Part shown: one piece after another, positions 1-8,080 of the stretch | Numbering within the stretch: position 1 is the first letter of the stretch | Layout of the letters: each line of letters opens with the position of its first letter | NCBI RefSeq assembly: GCF_020991065.1 | Contig: NZ_CP087710.1 | Span: forward strand, 62,001-126,000 | Origin: Nocardioides okcheonensis | GTDB taxonomy: Bacteria > Actinomycetota > Actinomycetes > Propionibacteriales > Nocardioidaceae | Direction: 5' to 3' | DNA: 64,000 nucleotides | Notes under the pieces: model-generated | Database searches by the model: none | What the model was told of the DNA's origin: nothing | What the model saw: only the letters and a program-made list of their open reading frames with translations | Program-made: the position numbers and the translations under genes

Positions 1-107
1 CACCTCGTCCCGACGCCAGATCGGTGTGCCGTCCGCCTCAGCATCGAACGTCCGGGACCGATCGGGAGGGGTGACAACAGCCGTCCGGACCGAGGAGGTG
101 GTCGGGA

Positions 108-605
108 GTGGTCCTCGAGCCTCTCCGTGCCCTCGCCGCCGGTACGCTCGCCGCGCTGGTCGGCCTCTTCGCCTGGTCGGTGCTCCCGTTGCTGGCCGGC
201 TACGACGCGACCGTGGTGCTCTCGGGCTCGATGGCGCCCGCGATCAGCCCCGGGGACGTCGTGCTGACCCTCCCCGTCGACACCGAGGACGTGCGGCCGG
301 GCTGGGTCGTGCGGTTCGCCGACCCGGACTTCCCCGACCGGACCCTGCTGCACCGGGTGAGCACGGTGGCCGACGACGGCACGGTCGTGACGCGCGGCGA
401 CGCCAACGCGCTGGAGGACTCCACGCCCATGACCGCGAGCGAGATCACCGGGCTCGCCCGGATCCGGGTGCCCTACATCGGCATGCTGGTGATGTGGCGG
501 GACACCGGCGAGCACCGCAGGCTCGCCCTCGGTCTCGTGGGGCTGTTGTCCCTGACCGCGCTGGCCACGGTGCGGACTCGTGCGACGGTGGCTCAGAGGG
601 CGTAG
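108..605 (+). CDS. SipW/ER-type signal peptidase I (S26)
   Basis: Membrane-bound signal peptidase of 165 residues that would cleave export signals. An N-terminal membrane segment (about residues 5-28) precedes the nucleophile box SGSMAP. LLHRV supplies the histidine that replaces lysine in the SipW/archaeal/ER branch, and TRGDAN is the next conserved box. A second hydrophobic segment lies near the C-terminus (about 140-155). The GTG start is the first start after an in-frame TGA at 72-74 and has GAGGAGG upstream. In other Gram-positives this branch processes special secreted or surface proteins, but no such substrate gene is visible here because the window begins just upstream. Family call is firm, substrate unknown. 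Confidence 0.85.
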   Translation: MVLEPLRALAAGTLAALVGLFAWSVLPLLAGYDATVVLSGSMAPAISPGDVVLTLPVDTEDVRPGWVVRFADPDFPDRTLLHRVSTVADDGTVVTRGDANALEDSTPMTASEITGLARIRVPYIGMLVMWRDTGEHRRLALGLVGLLSLTALATVRTRATVAQRA

Positions 606-675
606 AAGAGCTCGACCTCGGTGTGGGTCGCCTCGTCGGCGTGATTGTGCCCGGGGCCGTGCACGTCGAGCGCAG

Positions 676-1605
676 TCAGAGATGGGCGTCGAAGAAGGTG
701 GCGAGCCGGTCGACCGCCTGGTCGACGTGCTCCGGGACGTCGTACAGGTCGTAGTGGCCGGCCCCCTCGACGACGAGGAGGTCGACCGGGCGGGGCGCCA
801 TCTCCCACAGCCTCATGCCGGTCTCGTAGGAACCGGTGCTTCCCCGCCTGCCGCCGACGATGACCTGCAGCGGCTGGGTGAGGAGCGGGTCGACGAGGTG
901 GAAGGCGTCGTAGCCGAGCAGGAGCGCGTCGCTGCGCGTCAGGCGCCGGTTGGTGGAGTGGGCGCTGCCGCCGCGCGGGGTGCGGTAGTAGGTGACGGCC
1001 TGGCGGGTGTCGACGTCGTCGATCCCGGCCGCGTCCGCCTCGTCGAGGGTGTCCGGGAGCCACGCGGACCGGTCGAGGGTCCCGGTCACGACCTCCTGGG
1101 TCCGCGCCGCGGCGAGCCCGTCGAGCGCGGCCGCCGGGCCGTCGGGGGAGAGGCCGGGGCTGCGCCACGCGGCGCCCATGTCGGCCGCCACGACGGTGGC
1201 CAGCGCCCTGATGCGGTGGTCGGTGCGGGCCGTGTGGACGGCGTAGCCGCCGCCGGCGCAGATGCCCAGGGCGCCGATCCGCTCCGGGTCGATGCCGTCG
1301 ACGGCGCCGAGGGCGTCGATGGCGTACGAGATGTCCTCGCCGCGACGGTAGGGGTCCTCGAGGTCTCGCGGCTCGCCGCCGCTCCGGCCCTGGTGGGCCG
1401 GGTCGAAGGTGAGGGCGGCGAGCCCCCGCTGCGCCAGCCGCGACGCGTAGGTGGCGCCGATCTGCTCCTTGACGCTGCTGCCGGGCGTCGAGAGCACGAC
1501 GGCGCGCCGCGGCACGGCGGGGTCGTGGTCGGCCGGCAGGTGCAGGTCGGCGGCGAGCTCGAGGGGGCCGCGCGGGATGCGCAGGTGCTGGACCACGTGC
1601 GTCAC
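676..1605 (-). CDS. alpha/beta hydrolase
   Basis: Serine hydrolase of 309 residues with the alpha/beta hydrolase fold. The nucleophile elbow is changed: the GxSxG position reads GICAGGG (about 114-120), so cysteine takes the place of serine, as in the dienelactone-hydrolase/COG1073-like branch. The late histidine is in VVEGAGHYDLYD (about 279-290). The GTG start overlaps the stop of the upstream RidA-family gene by 4 bases (GTGA), so the two are translationally coupled. A divergent HxlR regulator with a palindrome in the shared promoter region suggests inducible control, perhaps by a reactive carbonyl or similar compound (inference). Substrate unknown. Confidence 0.8.
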   Translation of the reverse strand: MTHVVQHLRIPRGPLELAADLHLPADHDPAVPRRAVVLSTPGSSVKEQIGATYASRLAQRGLAALTFDPAHQGRSGGEPRDLEDPYRRGEDISYAIDALGAVDGIDPERIGALGICAGGGYAVHTARTDHRIRALATVVAADMGAAWRSPGLSPDGPAAALDGLAAARTQEVVTGTLDRSAWLPDTLDEADAAGIDDVDTRQAVTYYRTPRGGSAHSTNRRLTRSDALLLGYDAFHLVDPLLTQPLQVIVGGRRGSTGSYETGMRLWEMAPRPVDLLVVEGAGHYDLYDVPEHVDQAVDRLATFFDAHL

Positions 1606-2009
1606 GGCAGCACCGCCGTCGCCTCGACCTCGACGAGCACGTCGGGCTCGAAGAGCACCTCGACCCCGATGAGGGAGGCCGGGGGCATCGGCATGGGGAG
1701 CCCGACCTCGTCGGCGACGGACTGCACACCGGCCATGAGGGTCTCGATCCGGTCCGGCGTCCACCGGGCGACGTAGAAGGTGAGGCGGACCACGTCGGAG
1801 AACGAGGCGCCGGCGCCGGCCAGGCCGGTCGCGGTGTTGCGCAGCGCCTGCGCCACCTGCGCGGCGAGGTCGTCGGCGGCGACCGGCTCGTTGCCGACCT
1901 GGCCGACCTGGCCGGCGACGTGGACGTGGGTGGACCCGGTCGCCACGGCGACGTGGTGGTACGGGGCGTGCTGCAGCATGCCGTCCGGGCTGGTGAGGCG
2001 AGCGGTCAC
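1602..2009 (-). CDS. RidA/YjgF-family protein
   Basis: Protein of 135 residues of the RidA (Rid/YER057c/UK114) superfamily, small trimeric enzymes that often deaminate reactive enamine/imine intermediates. Visible family features are the N-terminal VATGSTHVHVAGQVG strand region, NTATGLAGAGASFSDVVR and the C-terminal LIGVEVLFEPDVLVEVEATA strand. Whether it is the archetypal deaminase cannot be decided, because the ring-forming arginine typical of RidA (in xxVRxxV near the C-terminus) is not evident. It is the first gene of a two-gene operon with the alpha/beta hydrolase and is divergent from the HxlR gene. Confidence 0.85.
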   Translation of the reverse strand: MTARLTSPDGMLQHAPYHHVAVATGSTHVHVAGQVGQVGNEPVAADDLAAQVAQALRNTATGLAGAGASFSDVVRLTFYVARWTPDRIETLMAGVQSVADEVGLPMPMPPASLIGVEVLFEPDVLVEVEATAVLP

Positions 2010-2034
2010 AAGAGTCTCCTGTCGTGGGGAATGC

Positions 2035-2051
2035 GGTATCCAAGTGATACC
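2035..2051. promoter_or_regulatory. HxlR-type dyad operator
   Basis: Perfect inverted repeat GGTATC-N5-GATACC in the 78-base divergent promoter region between the RidA-family gene and the HxlR gene. Position and symmetry fit a binding site for the HxlR dimer that would control both directions; assignment to this regulator is inference. Confidence 0.6.
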
Positions 2052-2074
2052 TGGTGTGCGAAGGGCACTTCAAC

Positions 2075-2080
2075 TAGCCT
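2075..2080 (+). promoter_or_regulatory. -10 element TAGCCT, leaderless start
   Basis: TAGCCT ends 7 bases before the GTG of the HxlR gene, the spacing expected if transcription starts at the start codon. No Shine-Dalgarno sequence is present. Confidence 0.5.
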
Positions 2081-2087
2081 TGGTGTC

Positions 2088-2462
2088 GTGGACGACACCT
2101 CCTCCGGCCGGATCGACATCACCCCCGCGCACCGCGAGGTCCTCGGGCAGGTCCTCGACACGTGGTCGGTCCTCGTCCTCGAGGAGCTCTGCGAGGCGCC
2201 GCGCAGGTTCAACCAGCTCCGGCGCCTGATCCCGGTGACGCAGAAGTCGCTGACCGCGACGCTCCGCCGGCTCGAGCGGAGCGGCTTCGTCGACCGCACC
2301 GTCATCAGCGACCGCCCGGTCGCGGTCGAGTACCGCATCACCCCGCTCGGCAAGACCCTGCGAGAGCCGATCGAGGCCCTCCTGAGGTGGAGCGACGAGC
2401 ACGTCGAGGAGATCGAGCGGGCCCGCGCCCGCTTCGACGACGCCACGGGCGACCACGGCTAG
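2088..2462 (+). CDS. HxlR-family transcriptional regulator
   Basis: Regulator of 124 residues with the HxlR winged helix. RFNQLRRLIPVTQKSLTATLRRLERSGFVDR (about residues 37-67) is the helix-turn-helix, followed by the wing and a C-terminal helix for dimerisation. Upstream in-frame starts exist, but GTG at 2088 gives the family's normal length, matches homologue N-termini and sits 7 bases after a -10 element. The 3' end overlaps the convergent neighbour by 4 bases. It probably controls itself and the RidA-family/hydrolase pair through the palindrome at 2035-2051. It lacks the N-terminal cysteine used by redox-sensing HxlR/YodB members, so another signal is likely. Confidence 0.85.
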   Translation: MDDTSSGRIDITPAHREVLGQVLDTWSVLVLEELCEAPRRFNQLRRLIPVTQKSLTATLRRLERSGFVDRTVISDRPVAVEYRITPLGKTLREPIEALLRWSDEHVEEIERARARFDDATGDHG

Positions 2463-2911
2463 ACGATCCAGGCGTAGAAGCGTCCCGACACCTCGCGGAC
2501 GAACACGGACCCGCAGGCGAGGCCCTGCCCCTCCGCGACCTGCTCGGGCCACTGCGAGCCGTCGAACGGAGCGGTGACCGCGGACGTCTCGCGCTCGTCG
2601 CACGCACCGCCGTCGAGCACGCCGCTGGTGCTGGTCCAGTCGTACATCTTGGCGTCGGGGTCCTCCGTCCCGGCGCGGACGGTGATGTCGCGTGCGTCCT
2701 GCGGCACGACGTCGGGGAGGACGAAGGCCAGGTCTCCGCTGGTGGGCGCGTCGGCCCGGCGGTCGAAGTGCCGGCTGTCGCGGTGGTCCGTCAGCCCGCC
2801 CCACAGCGCCGGTCCCGCGACGACCGCGAGGGCGGCCGCGACGGCGGCGACGAGCAGGAGGACGGGACGGGACGGGCGACGGCGGGTGTCCTGGACGTCG
2901 GGCACGGTCAC
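2459..2911 (-). CDS. single-pass membrane protein, unknown function
   Basis: Protein of 150 residues that I do not recognise. A short basic N-terminus is followed by one membrane segment (about 15-36) and an extracytoplasmic domain of about 110 residues with a cysteine pair in GGACDE and LACGS, probably a disulfide. It is the last gene of the five-gene TetR-linked operon. Its GTG overlaps the beta-lactamase stop by 4 bases (GTGA), so it is co-translated with it. Longer in-frame readings upstream run through the beta-lactamase gene and have arginine-rich shadow composition. Confidence 0.6.
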   Translation of the reverse strand: MTVPDVQDTRRRPSRPVLLLVAAVAAALAVVAGPALWGGLTDHRDSRHFDRRADAPTSGDLAFVLPDVVPQDARDITVRAGTEDPDAKMYDWTSTSGVLDGGACDERETSAVTAPFDGSQWPEQVAEGQGLACGSVFVREVSGRFYAWIV

Positions 2912-3861
2912 GACCACCCGTCGACGAGGATCCGGGTCGCCGCGGCGACGAGCCCGTCGTCGGTCTCGGCGTCGGGGTCGTCGTGCGAGGTCATGACGAC
3001 GACCACCCACGGCGCGCGTCCCGGCGGGCGGACCACGGCGACGTCGTTGCGGATGCCGTAGGACGCACTGCCGCTCTTGTCGCCGACCCGCCACGAGGCC
3101 GGCACGCCGGCCCGGACCAGCCCGGCGCCGGTGACGGCGTCGCCCAGCTCGTCGTCGAGCAGGCGCCGGTCCGTGCGGCCGAGCCCGTCACCGAGCGTGA
3201 GGCGCCGGACGGTGTCGGCCAGGGCCCGCGGGGTGCTGGTGTCGCGCACCTCTCCGGGCGCCCAGTCGTTGAGGTCGGGCTCGACGCGGTCGACCGAGGT
3301 CGTGGTGTCGCCGAGCTCGGCCAACCGGCTCTCGACCGCGCCCGGCCCGCCCACGAGCTCGAAGAGCACGTTGGCGGCGGTGTTGTCGCTGAGGGTGAGC
3401 GTGGCGTCGATGAGCTGGCGCACGGTCATCCCGTCCTCGACGAACATCTCGGTGACGGGGGAGTAGGGCACGAGGTCGTCCTCGGACCAGAACAGCCGCC
3501 GCTCGAGCTCGCGGCCCGAGAGCTGGTGGAGCGCGGTGGCCGCGAGCGGCACCTTGACGGTCGAGGCCATCGCGAACCGCTCGTCCGCGCGGTGGCCGAG
3601 CGTCCGGCCCGTGCCGGTGTCGATCGCCATCAGGCCGAGGCGGGCGTCGCGACGCCTCTCGAGCGCGGCGAGCCGGGACCGGACGCCCCGGTCGGAGGCC
3701 GGGGCCGCGGACGAGGCCCGCGCAGTGACGGCACGGCTCACGGCCTCGGCGTCGGCCGCGGGCGGTGCGTGCGCGCAGCCGGCGAGGCCGGCGGCGGTGG
3801 CGAGGGCGGACAGGGCGGCGAGGACGCCACGGGCGCGCGTGCGGGTGCTGGTGTGGTGCAT
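2908..3861 (-). CDS. class A beta-lactamase, lipoprotein
   Basis: Predicted class A serine beta-lactamase of 317 residues that would hydrolyse beta-lactams outside the membrane. The N-terminal signal ends in a lipobox (LAGC, cysteine near residue 29), so it is probably membrane-anchored. All catalytic boxes are present: STVK (S70/K73), SDN (S130), EPDLND (E166/N170) and KSG (K234). It is preceded at 30 bases by a CPBP protease gene and overlaps the next gene by 4 bases. Position in an operon with a divergent TetR rather than a BlaI/AmpR partner is unusual. Spectrum cannot be read from sequence. Confidence 0.92.
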   Translation of the reverse strand: MHHTSTRTRARGVLAALSALATAAGLAGCAHAPPAADAEAVSRAVTARASSAAPASDRGVRSRLAALERRRDARLGLMAIDTGTGRTLGHRADERFAMASTVKVPLAATALHQLSGRELERRLFWSEDDLVPYSPVTEMFVEDGMTVRQLIDATLTLSDNTAANVLFELVGGPGAVESRLAELGDTTTSVDRVEPDLNDWAPGEVRDTSTPRALADTVRRLTLGDGLGRTDRRLLDDELGDAVTGAGLVRAGVPASWRVGDKSGSASYGIRNDVAVVRPPGRAPWVVVVMTSHDDPDAETDDGLVAAATRILVDGWS

Positions 3862-3891
3862 GACGTGTTCCTTGTCGTTCGTGGGAGAGGG

Positions 3892-4842
3892 TCAGGCAGG
3901 GGTGGAGGTGGGGCCGGCGGAGGGGGCTCGCCGTCGCTCGTGGGCCACGACGAGGAGGACCATGGCGACGTTGGCGGCGACGAGGAGCAACAGCGACGCG
4001 TCACCGGTGTCCGCGGTCCGGTCGATGGTGGTGGTGCCCCCGTCGGAGAACAGGTTGCCGACGACGCCCGCGAGGACGTTGTTGACCACGTGGAAGGCGA
4101 TCGGTGCCTCCATGCCCCCGCTGATCACGGCCGCCAGCGCGGTGCTGAGCCCGACGACCGCGAAGTAGGCCGCGAGCCAGGGGTCGGTCGACCCGTGCAT
4201 CGCGGCGAAGACCAGCGCGGAGACCGTGATCCCGGCCGTGAGGGCGGGGGTCACGGCGCGCGACCAGCTGGCGACGGCCGGCATGAGGGCCGCGCGGTAG
4301 GTGAGCTCCTCGCCGATGGCCTGGAGCGGCGTGGTGAGCAGGGTGACGCACAGCAGGCCGACGGTGGTGCCGGTGACGGCGAAGCCGGACCAGCCCGTCG
4401 ACTCCGGCGAGACCACCGCCGTGGCGCCGAGCGCGGCGCCGACCAGCACGACCGCGCCGAGGGCGTACGTCACCAGCCGCCGGCGGTCGAGGGTCCGTCG
4501 CGTCGACAGCAGCGCGCGCCACGGCACCCGCGCCATCCGTGCGGTCAGCAGCAGGGCCACCACCCCGGTGAGGCCGATGCTGGCGTTGACGGCCAGCGAC
4601 TTGAGCGGCGTGAGGTCGGCGCCGAGCGGGTCGTCGCTGCCCTCGACCGCGCCGACCAGCAGCAGGGCGAGCACCTGGAGCACGAGGAGGGTGGCGGGCA
4701 GGGCGACGAGGAGGAGCAGCGGCTTCCACCAGGCCATCCGCAGGTGGGCGCCGAAGGGTCGCGCGTCGGGCCGGGAGCCCCCGGTCGGCGCGGGAGTGCC
4801 GGTCGCGGCCAGGCCGTCGTGCCTGGCTCCGGGCGTGGTCAT
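3892..4842 (-). CDS. CPBP intramembrane metalloprotease
   Basis: Multi-pass membrane protein of 316 residues with about eight hydrophobic segments. The CAAX-protease/bacteriocin-processing (CPBP, Abi) signature is complete: GEELTYRAAL (EExxxR), the histidine in FAAMHGS, and HVVNN. Family members are intramembrane proteases related to Rce1. ATG at 4842 was chosen because it follows an AAAGG ribosome site and the region upstream lacks coding character. It is the third gene of the TetR-linked operon, between the acyltransferase and the beta-lactamase. Substrate unknown. A second CPBP gene lies 5 kb away. Confidence 0.85.
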   Translation of the reverse strand: MTTPGARHDGLAATGTPAPTGGSRPDARPFGAHLRMAWWKPLLLLVALPATLLVLQVLALLLVGAVEGSDDPLGADLTPLKSLAVNASIGLTGVVALLLTARMARVPWRALLSTRRTLDRRRLVTYALGAVVLVGAALGATAVVSPESTGWSGFAVTGTTVGLLCVTLLTTPLQAIGEELTYRAALMPAVASWSRAVTPALTAGITVSALVFAAMHGSTDPWLAAYFAVVGLSTALAAVISGGMEAPIAFHVVNNVLAGVVGNLFSDGGTTTIDRTADTGDASLLLLVAANVAMVLLVVAHERRRAPSAGPTSTPA

Positions 4843-4888
4843 GGGACACCTTTCCGAGAGGAGCGTCGTGCTCCGGCGTGCAGGGACG

Positions 4889-6133
4889 TCAGAGGCGGTC
4901 GAGGAGGCGGTCGAGGCGGCCGGCGATGTCCACGGCGAGGCCGCGGGGACGGTCGTGGGTGGTGAGCGCCATCCGCAGCGCGCCACCGTGGGTGACGACG
5001 CCGAGGATGCGTTCGCCCTGCACCTGCGTCGTCATCGTGGGGCCCCAGATCGCGACGACCGACGGCGCGGACCCGGCGGCGCCCAGGTTGGTGATCTCGA
5101 GGTCGGACGAGGTGGCCGCGAGCATCGCCGCCTCGGCCTCCGCGGCACTGGCGGGGTCGAGCGAGGCGAGGGCGAGCGCCGTGGCACGGGCGGCCCGCCG
5201 GCCGGCTCGCAGCTGCCCGGACGCGTCTCGCGCGAGGTCCCACGTCGTGGTGCCTGCGCCGGTCCCGAGCGTCACGGTCGTCGCGGTGAAGCGGTTGACG
5301 ACGTCGTCCTCGAGGTCCAGCGCGCTGCGGAGGTCGATCGGGACGTTGAGGCGGACCGTGGTCCTCCCGGTGAGCTCGGCGAGCGACTCGGCGGCGGCTG
5401 CGCAGAGGACGCCCTGGACGGTCGCGTCGTGCTCGCGCGCCGCGGCGCGGAGCCGGGCGGTCCGCACGGCGCCGAGCTCGGCGCTCTCGACCCGCGGCGG
5501 CGTGCCGTCGAACGGCCGGGTCGACGCGGCCGGCGGCTGCGCCGCGCCGGTCGGACCCGGGTCGTCCCGGTCCTCCCGATCGTCCCGGTCGTCCCGGCCG
5601 GGCGGGGGCAGCTGCCGGAGGAGGGTCTCCTGGTCGAGCGGCACCGCCCGGGGTGCGCGGTGCTCGTCCTCGAGGTGGGCGACGAGGTCGCGGACGGCCA
5701 GCAGTGCGCCGCGTCCGTCCGAGACCTGGTGCGAGAACGTCAGCAGCACGACGGCGCCGCTGTCGCCGCCCGCGTCGGTGAGGAGGACCGCGCGGACGAG
5801 CGGGCCGCCGGCGAGGTCGATCGGACTGGTCTGCTCGTCCGCCGCCGCCGCACGCCAGTCGGGCTCGTGGACGCACCGTAGCGGGATCGACGCGCTCGCC
5901 GGGCGGAAGACGGGACGCCCGCCCGTACGGTCGACGCGGGCCGCGAGCAGGGGGTGCACGCGCTGCAGGTGGGCGAGCGCCTGCGCCAGGCGCGCGGCCG
6001 GGACCGGTGCGGCGAGCTCGAGGACGAGGGAGAACTGGACGGGGTTGCGGCTGGCGTAGAGGTCGATCACGTTCTCGAAGGCGCCCAGCTCGCGGAGCGC
6101 CGTCGAGGTCGCGCCGGTGTCGGTCGTGGTCAT
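4889..6133 (-). CDS. condensation-domain-type acyltransferase
   Basis: Stand-alone protein of 414 residues of the CoA-dependent acyltransferase/NRPS condensation superfamily. The active-site motif SHQVSDG (HxxxD, about residues 137-143) is preceded by the usual N-terminal lobe, and the C-terminal lobe starts near VESAELGAV. Relatives include PapA-type acyltransferases and alcohol acetyltransferases that esterify or amidate small molecules. A low-complexity Asp/Arg-rich linker (about 185-210) joins the lobes. Its ATG overlaps the stop of the FAD-oxidase gene by one base (TGATG), so the two are coupled and probably act on one metabolite. Donor and acceptor are unknown. Confidence 0.75.
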   Translation of the reverse strand: MTTTDTGATSTALRELGAFENVIDLYASRNPVQFSLVLELAAPVPAARLAQALAHLQRVHPLLAARVDRTGGRPVFRPASASIPLRCVHEPDWRAAAADEQTSPIDLAGGPLVRAVLLTDAGGDSGAVVLLTFSHQVSDGRGALLAVRDLVAHLEDEHRAPRAVPLDQETLLRQLPPPGRDDRDDREDRDDPGPTGAAQPPAASTRPFDGTPPRVESAELGAVRTARLRAAAREHDATVQGVLCAAAAESLAELTGRTTVRLNVPIDLRSALDLEDDVVNRFTATTVTLGTGAGTTTWDLARDASGQLRAGRRAARATALALASLDPASAAEAEAAMLAATSSDLEITNLGAAGSAPSVVAIWGPTMTTQVQGERILGVVTHGGALRMALTTHDRPRGLAVDIAGRLDRLLDRL

Positions 6134-7377
6134 CAGAGGCTCCCGGTGGCGTGGAAGAGGTGGTCGGGGTCGTAGTGCGCCTTGACCGCGCGCAGGCGGT
6201 CGGCGTTGGGTCCGAAGACCTCGACGGTGCGCTCGCGCTCGTCGGGACCCAGCAGGTTGGGGTAGCCGCCCGGCAGCGGGTCGAGGGTGCGCGCCCAGTC
6301 GCGGTGTCGCTGGGGCGAGGGATCCCCGTCCTCCCAGACCGCGATCGACTCGACCATCAGGTGCGGGGCGCGGTTGCGGAACGCCGTGTCGTCCGGGCCG
6401 GGCCGCGTCGCTGCGCCGTGCAGGCTGTGCAGCGAGATCGCGGAGAGCGGCGAGGTCATGCGTCCCGCGGCGTCGCGGAGCGCCGCCTCGACCCCGCGGT
6501 CGAGCGCGGTCACCGTCCGCGTGCCGATGTGGACGTGGCGCCCGGGCGGGTAGAGGGCGTCGATCGCGGCGAGCTGGTCGACCTGGGTCGTCGGACCCAC
6601 CTGCTCCACGAGCGGCGGTCCGACCTCGGTGAACCGCCTCAGCGCCCGGGCCCCTGCCTCCTCCTCGCCGCACCACGTCGGGGACGCGAACAGCGACAGC
6701 TCGCCGCCGGGAGGCGTCATGAAGCCTGCCTGGACCGTCAGCTCGTCGGGGGCGCGCAGGAGGTGGTCCTCGAGCGCCGGCAGGACGTCCATCGGGAACA
6801 GCAGCATCCCGGCGAGGATCGTCGGGACCCGGTGCAGCCGGACGCGCATCGAGGTGACCACGCCGAAGTTGGCCCCGCCCCCGCGCAGCGCCCAGAGGAG
6901 GTCGCGGTGGTGCTCGTCATCCGCGACGACCAGGGTGCCGTCGGCGAGGACGACCTCGGCGGAGAGCAGGTTGTCGGCGGCGAGCCCGAACCTCCCGCTG
7001 AGCGGCCCGTAGCCGCCGCCCGTCGTCAGACCGACCATCCCGACGGACCCAGCGGTGCCCGTCACCGCGACCAGCCCCGCCCGGTGCGCGACCGCGGCGA
7101 CGTCGGCCGCCGTGGCACCGCCCGCCACCGTGGCGACCGCGGTCGCGGGGTCGACGTCCACCTGCCGCATCGGGGTCAGGTCGACCGTCAGCCCGCCGTC
7201 GGCGACGGCGCGCCCGGCCCAGTCGTGGCCACCTCCGCGGACCGCCAGCGGCAGTCCCTGCTCGCGTGCGGTCCGGACCGCCGCCTGCACGTCCGCCGTG
7301 CTGGTGCACCGGACGAGGAGCTTCGGTCGTGCGGTCACGGCGGCGTTCCACAGCGGCGCAGTGGGTGCTGGCGTCAT
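6133..7377 (-). CDS. FAD-linked oxidase (BBE/PCMH family)
   Basis: Oxidoreductase of 414 residues with an N-terminal PCMH FAD-binding domain and a C-terminal berberine-bridge domain ending AHYDPDHLF. The histidine in RGGGHDW is the usual site of 8-alpha-histidyl FAD attachment. The partner cysteine of bicovalent enzymes is missing (GTAGSVGMVGL instead of a C-x-x-V-G motif), so flavin is probably attached once. ATG at 7377 follows GAGGAA at good spacing; GTG at 7389 is less likely. It is the first gene of the five-gene operon and is divergent from a TetR regulator across an 80-base promoter region containing a dyad. Confidence 0.85.
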   Translation of the reverse strand: MTPAPTAPLWNAAVTARPKLLVRCTSTADVQAAVRTAREQGLPLAVRGGGHDWAGRAVADGGLTVDLTPMRQVDVDPATAVATVAGGATAADVAAVAHRAGLVAVTGTAGSVGMVGLTTGGGYGPLSGRFGLAADNLLSAEVVLADGTLVVADDEHHRDLLWALRGGGANFGVVTSMRVRLHRVPTILAGMLLFPMDVLPALEDHLLRAPDELTVQAGFMTPPGGELSLFASPTWCGEEEAGARALRRFTEVGPPLVEQVGPTTQVDQLAAIDALYPPGRHVHIGTRTVTALDRGVEAALRDAAGRMTSPLSAISLHSLHGAATRPGPDDTAFRNRAPHLMVESIAVWEDGDPSPQRHRDWARTLDPLPGGYPNLLGPDERERTVEVFGPNADRLRAVKAHYDPDHLFHATGSL

Positions 7378-7393
7378 CGGTTCCTCCACGTCG

Positions 7394-7429
7394 TCAGAGT
7401 ATGAATTGATTGATCAGAGTCCAACTCTG
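7394..7429. promoter_or_regulatory. TetR operator region
   Basis: Perfect dyad CAGAGT-CCA-ACTCTG at 7415-7429, with the half-site TCAGAGT repeated directly 20 bases upstream (7394-7400 and 7414-7420). It lies between the FAD-oxidase gene and the divergent TetR gene, where a TetR dimer would control both. Confidence 0.55.
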
Positions 7430-7444
7430 GTGAGTGGAGGCGGC

Positions 7445-7450
7445 TAGGAT
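7445..7450 (+). promoter_or_regulatory. -10 element TAGGAT, leaderless start
   Basis: TAGGAT ends 7 bases before the GTG of the TetR gene and no ribosome-binding site intervenes. It fixes GTG 7458 as the probable start. Confidence 0.5.
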
Positions 7451-7457
7451 CGGGCGT

Positions 7458-8063
7458 GTGACGGACCAGCCCCCGAGCCGGCGTGCCGAGTACGCCGAGG
7501 CCACCCGGGTCGCGATCGTGGAGGCGGCCCGGCGGCTCTTCTCGCGGCACGGCTTCGTCGGGACCAAGGTCGACGACATCGCCGCGGAGGCGCGCGTCGC
7601 CCCGGCCACGGTGTACGCCGTGGCCGGCGGCAAGCAGGGGCTGCTGCGGACGCTGGTCGACCAGTGGACGCAGGCGCCGGTCGTGGCCGAGACGCTGACG
7701 CGGCACCAGGCCATCGCCGACCCGGACGAGATCCTGCGCCAGACGGCGGCCACGGTGCGGTCGATGCGCGAGGACTACGGCGACATCATCCGACTGGTGC
7801 TGACCACCGCGCCGCAGCACGCCGAGGTCGCGCAGGCCCTGGAGGTCGCCACCACCCGCTACCGCGACGCGGTGCGGGCCGTGGCCGTGCGGCTGGGCGA
7901 GGTCGGGGGTCTGCGCGAGGGCCTGTCCGTCGACGAGGCGACCGACATCTTGTGGTTCTACTTCGGCTACTCCGGGTTCTTCACGCTCGTCGACGACAAC
8001 CGCTGGACCTACGAGCGGTCCGAGCGCTGGCTGGCGGAGCAGGCCGGAGCCGCGCTCGGCTGA
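7458..8063 (+). CDS. TetR/AcrR-family regulator
   Basis: Regulator of 201 residues. The N-terminal TetR helix-turn-helix is clear (AARRLFSRHGFVGTKVDDIAAEA, then VAPATVYAVAGGKQGLL, about 23-62). The remaining all-helical part is the ligand/dimer domain. GTG at 7458 lies 7 bases after a TAGGAT -10 element. It is divergent from the oxidase-acyltransferase-CPBP-beta-lactamase operon, with a dyad between them, and is most simply its repressor. The inducing compound is unknown. Confidence 0.88.
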   Translation: MTDQPPSRRAEYAEATRVAIVEAARRLFSRHGFVGTKVDDIAAEARVAPATVYAVAGGKQGLLRTLVDQWTQAPVVAETLTRHQAIADPDEILRQTAATVRSMREDYGDIIRLVLTTAPQHAEVAQALEVATTRYRDAVRAVAVRLGEVGGLREGLSVDEATDILWFYFGYSGFFTLVDDNRWTYERSERWLAEQAGAALG

Positions 8064-8080
8064 GCGGAGGGCGGCCGCGC

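Noticed and set aside
1..107. Possible end of a gene before the signal peptidase
   Set aside because: A frame ends with TGA at 72-74 but its 23 residues are Pro/Arg-rich and uninformative; the window starts too late to decide.
2692..4965. 757-codon open frame on the plus strand
   Set aside because: Antisense to the beta-lactamase and CPBP genes, with no recognisable domain or ribosome site.
6133..7377. Bicovalent flavin attachment in the BBE-type oxidase
   Set aside because: The histidine is present but the cysteine of the second linkage is replaced (GTAGSVG), so only one link is supported.
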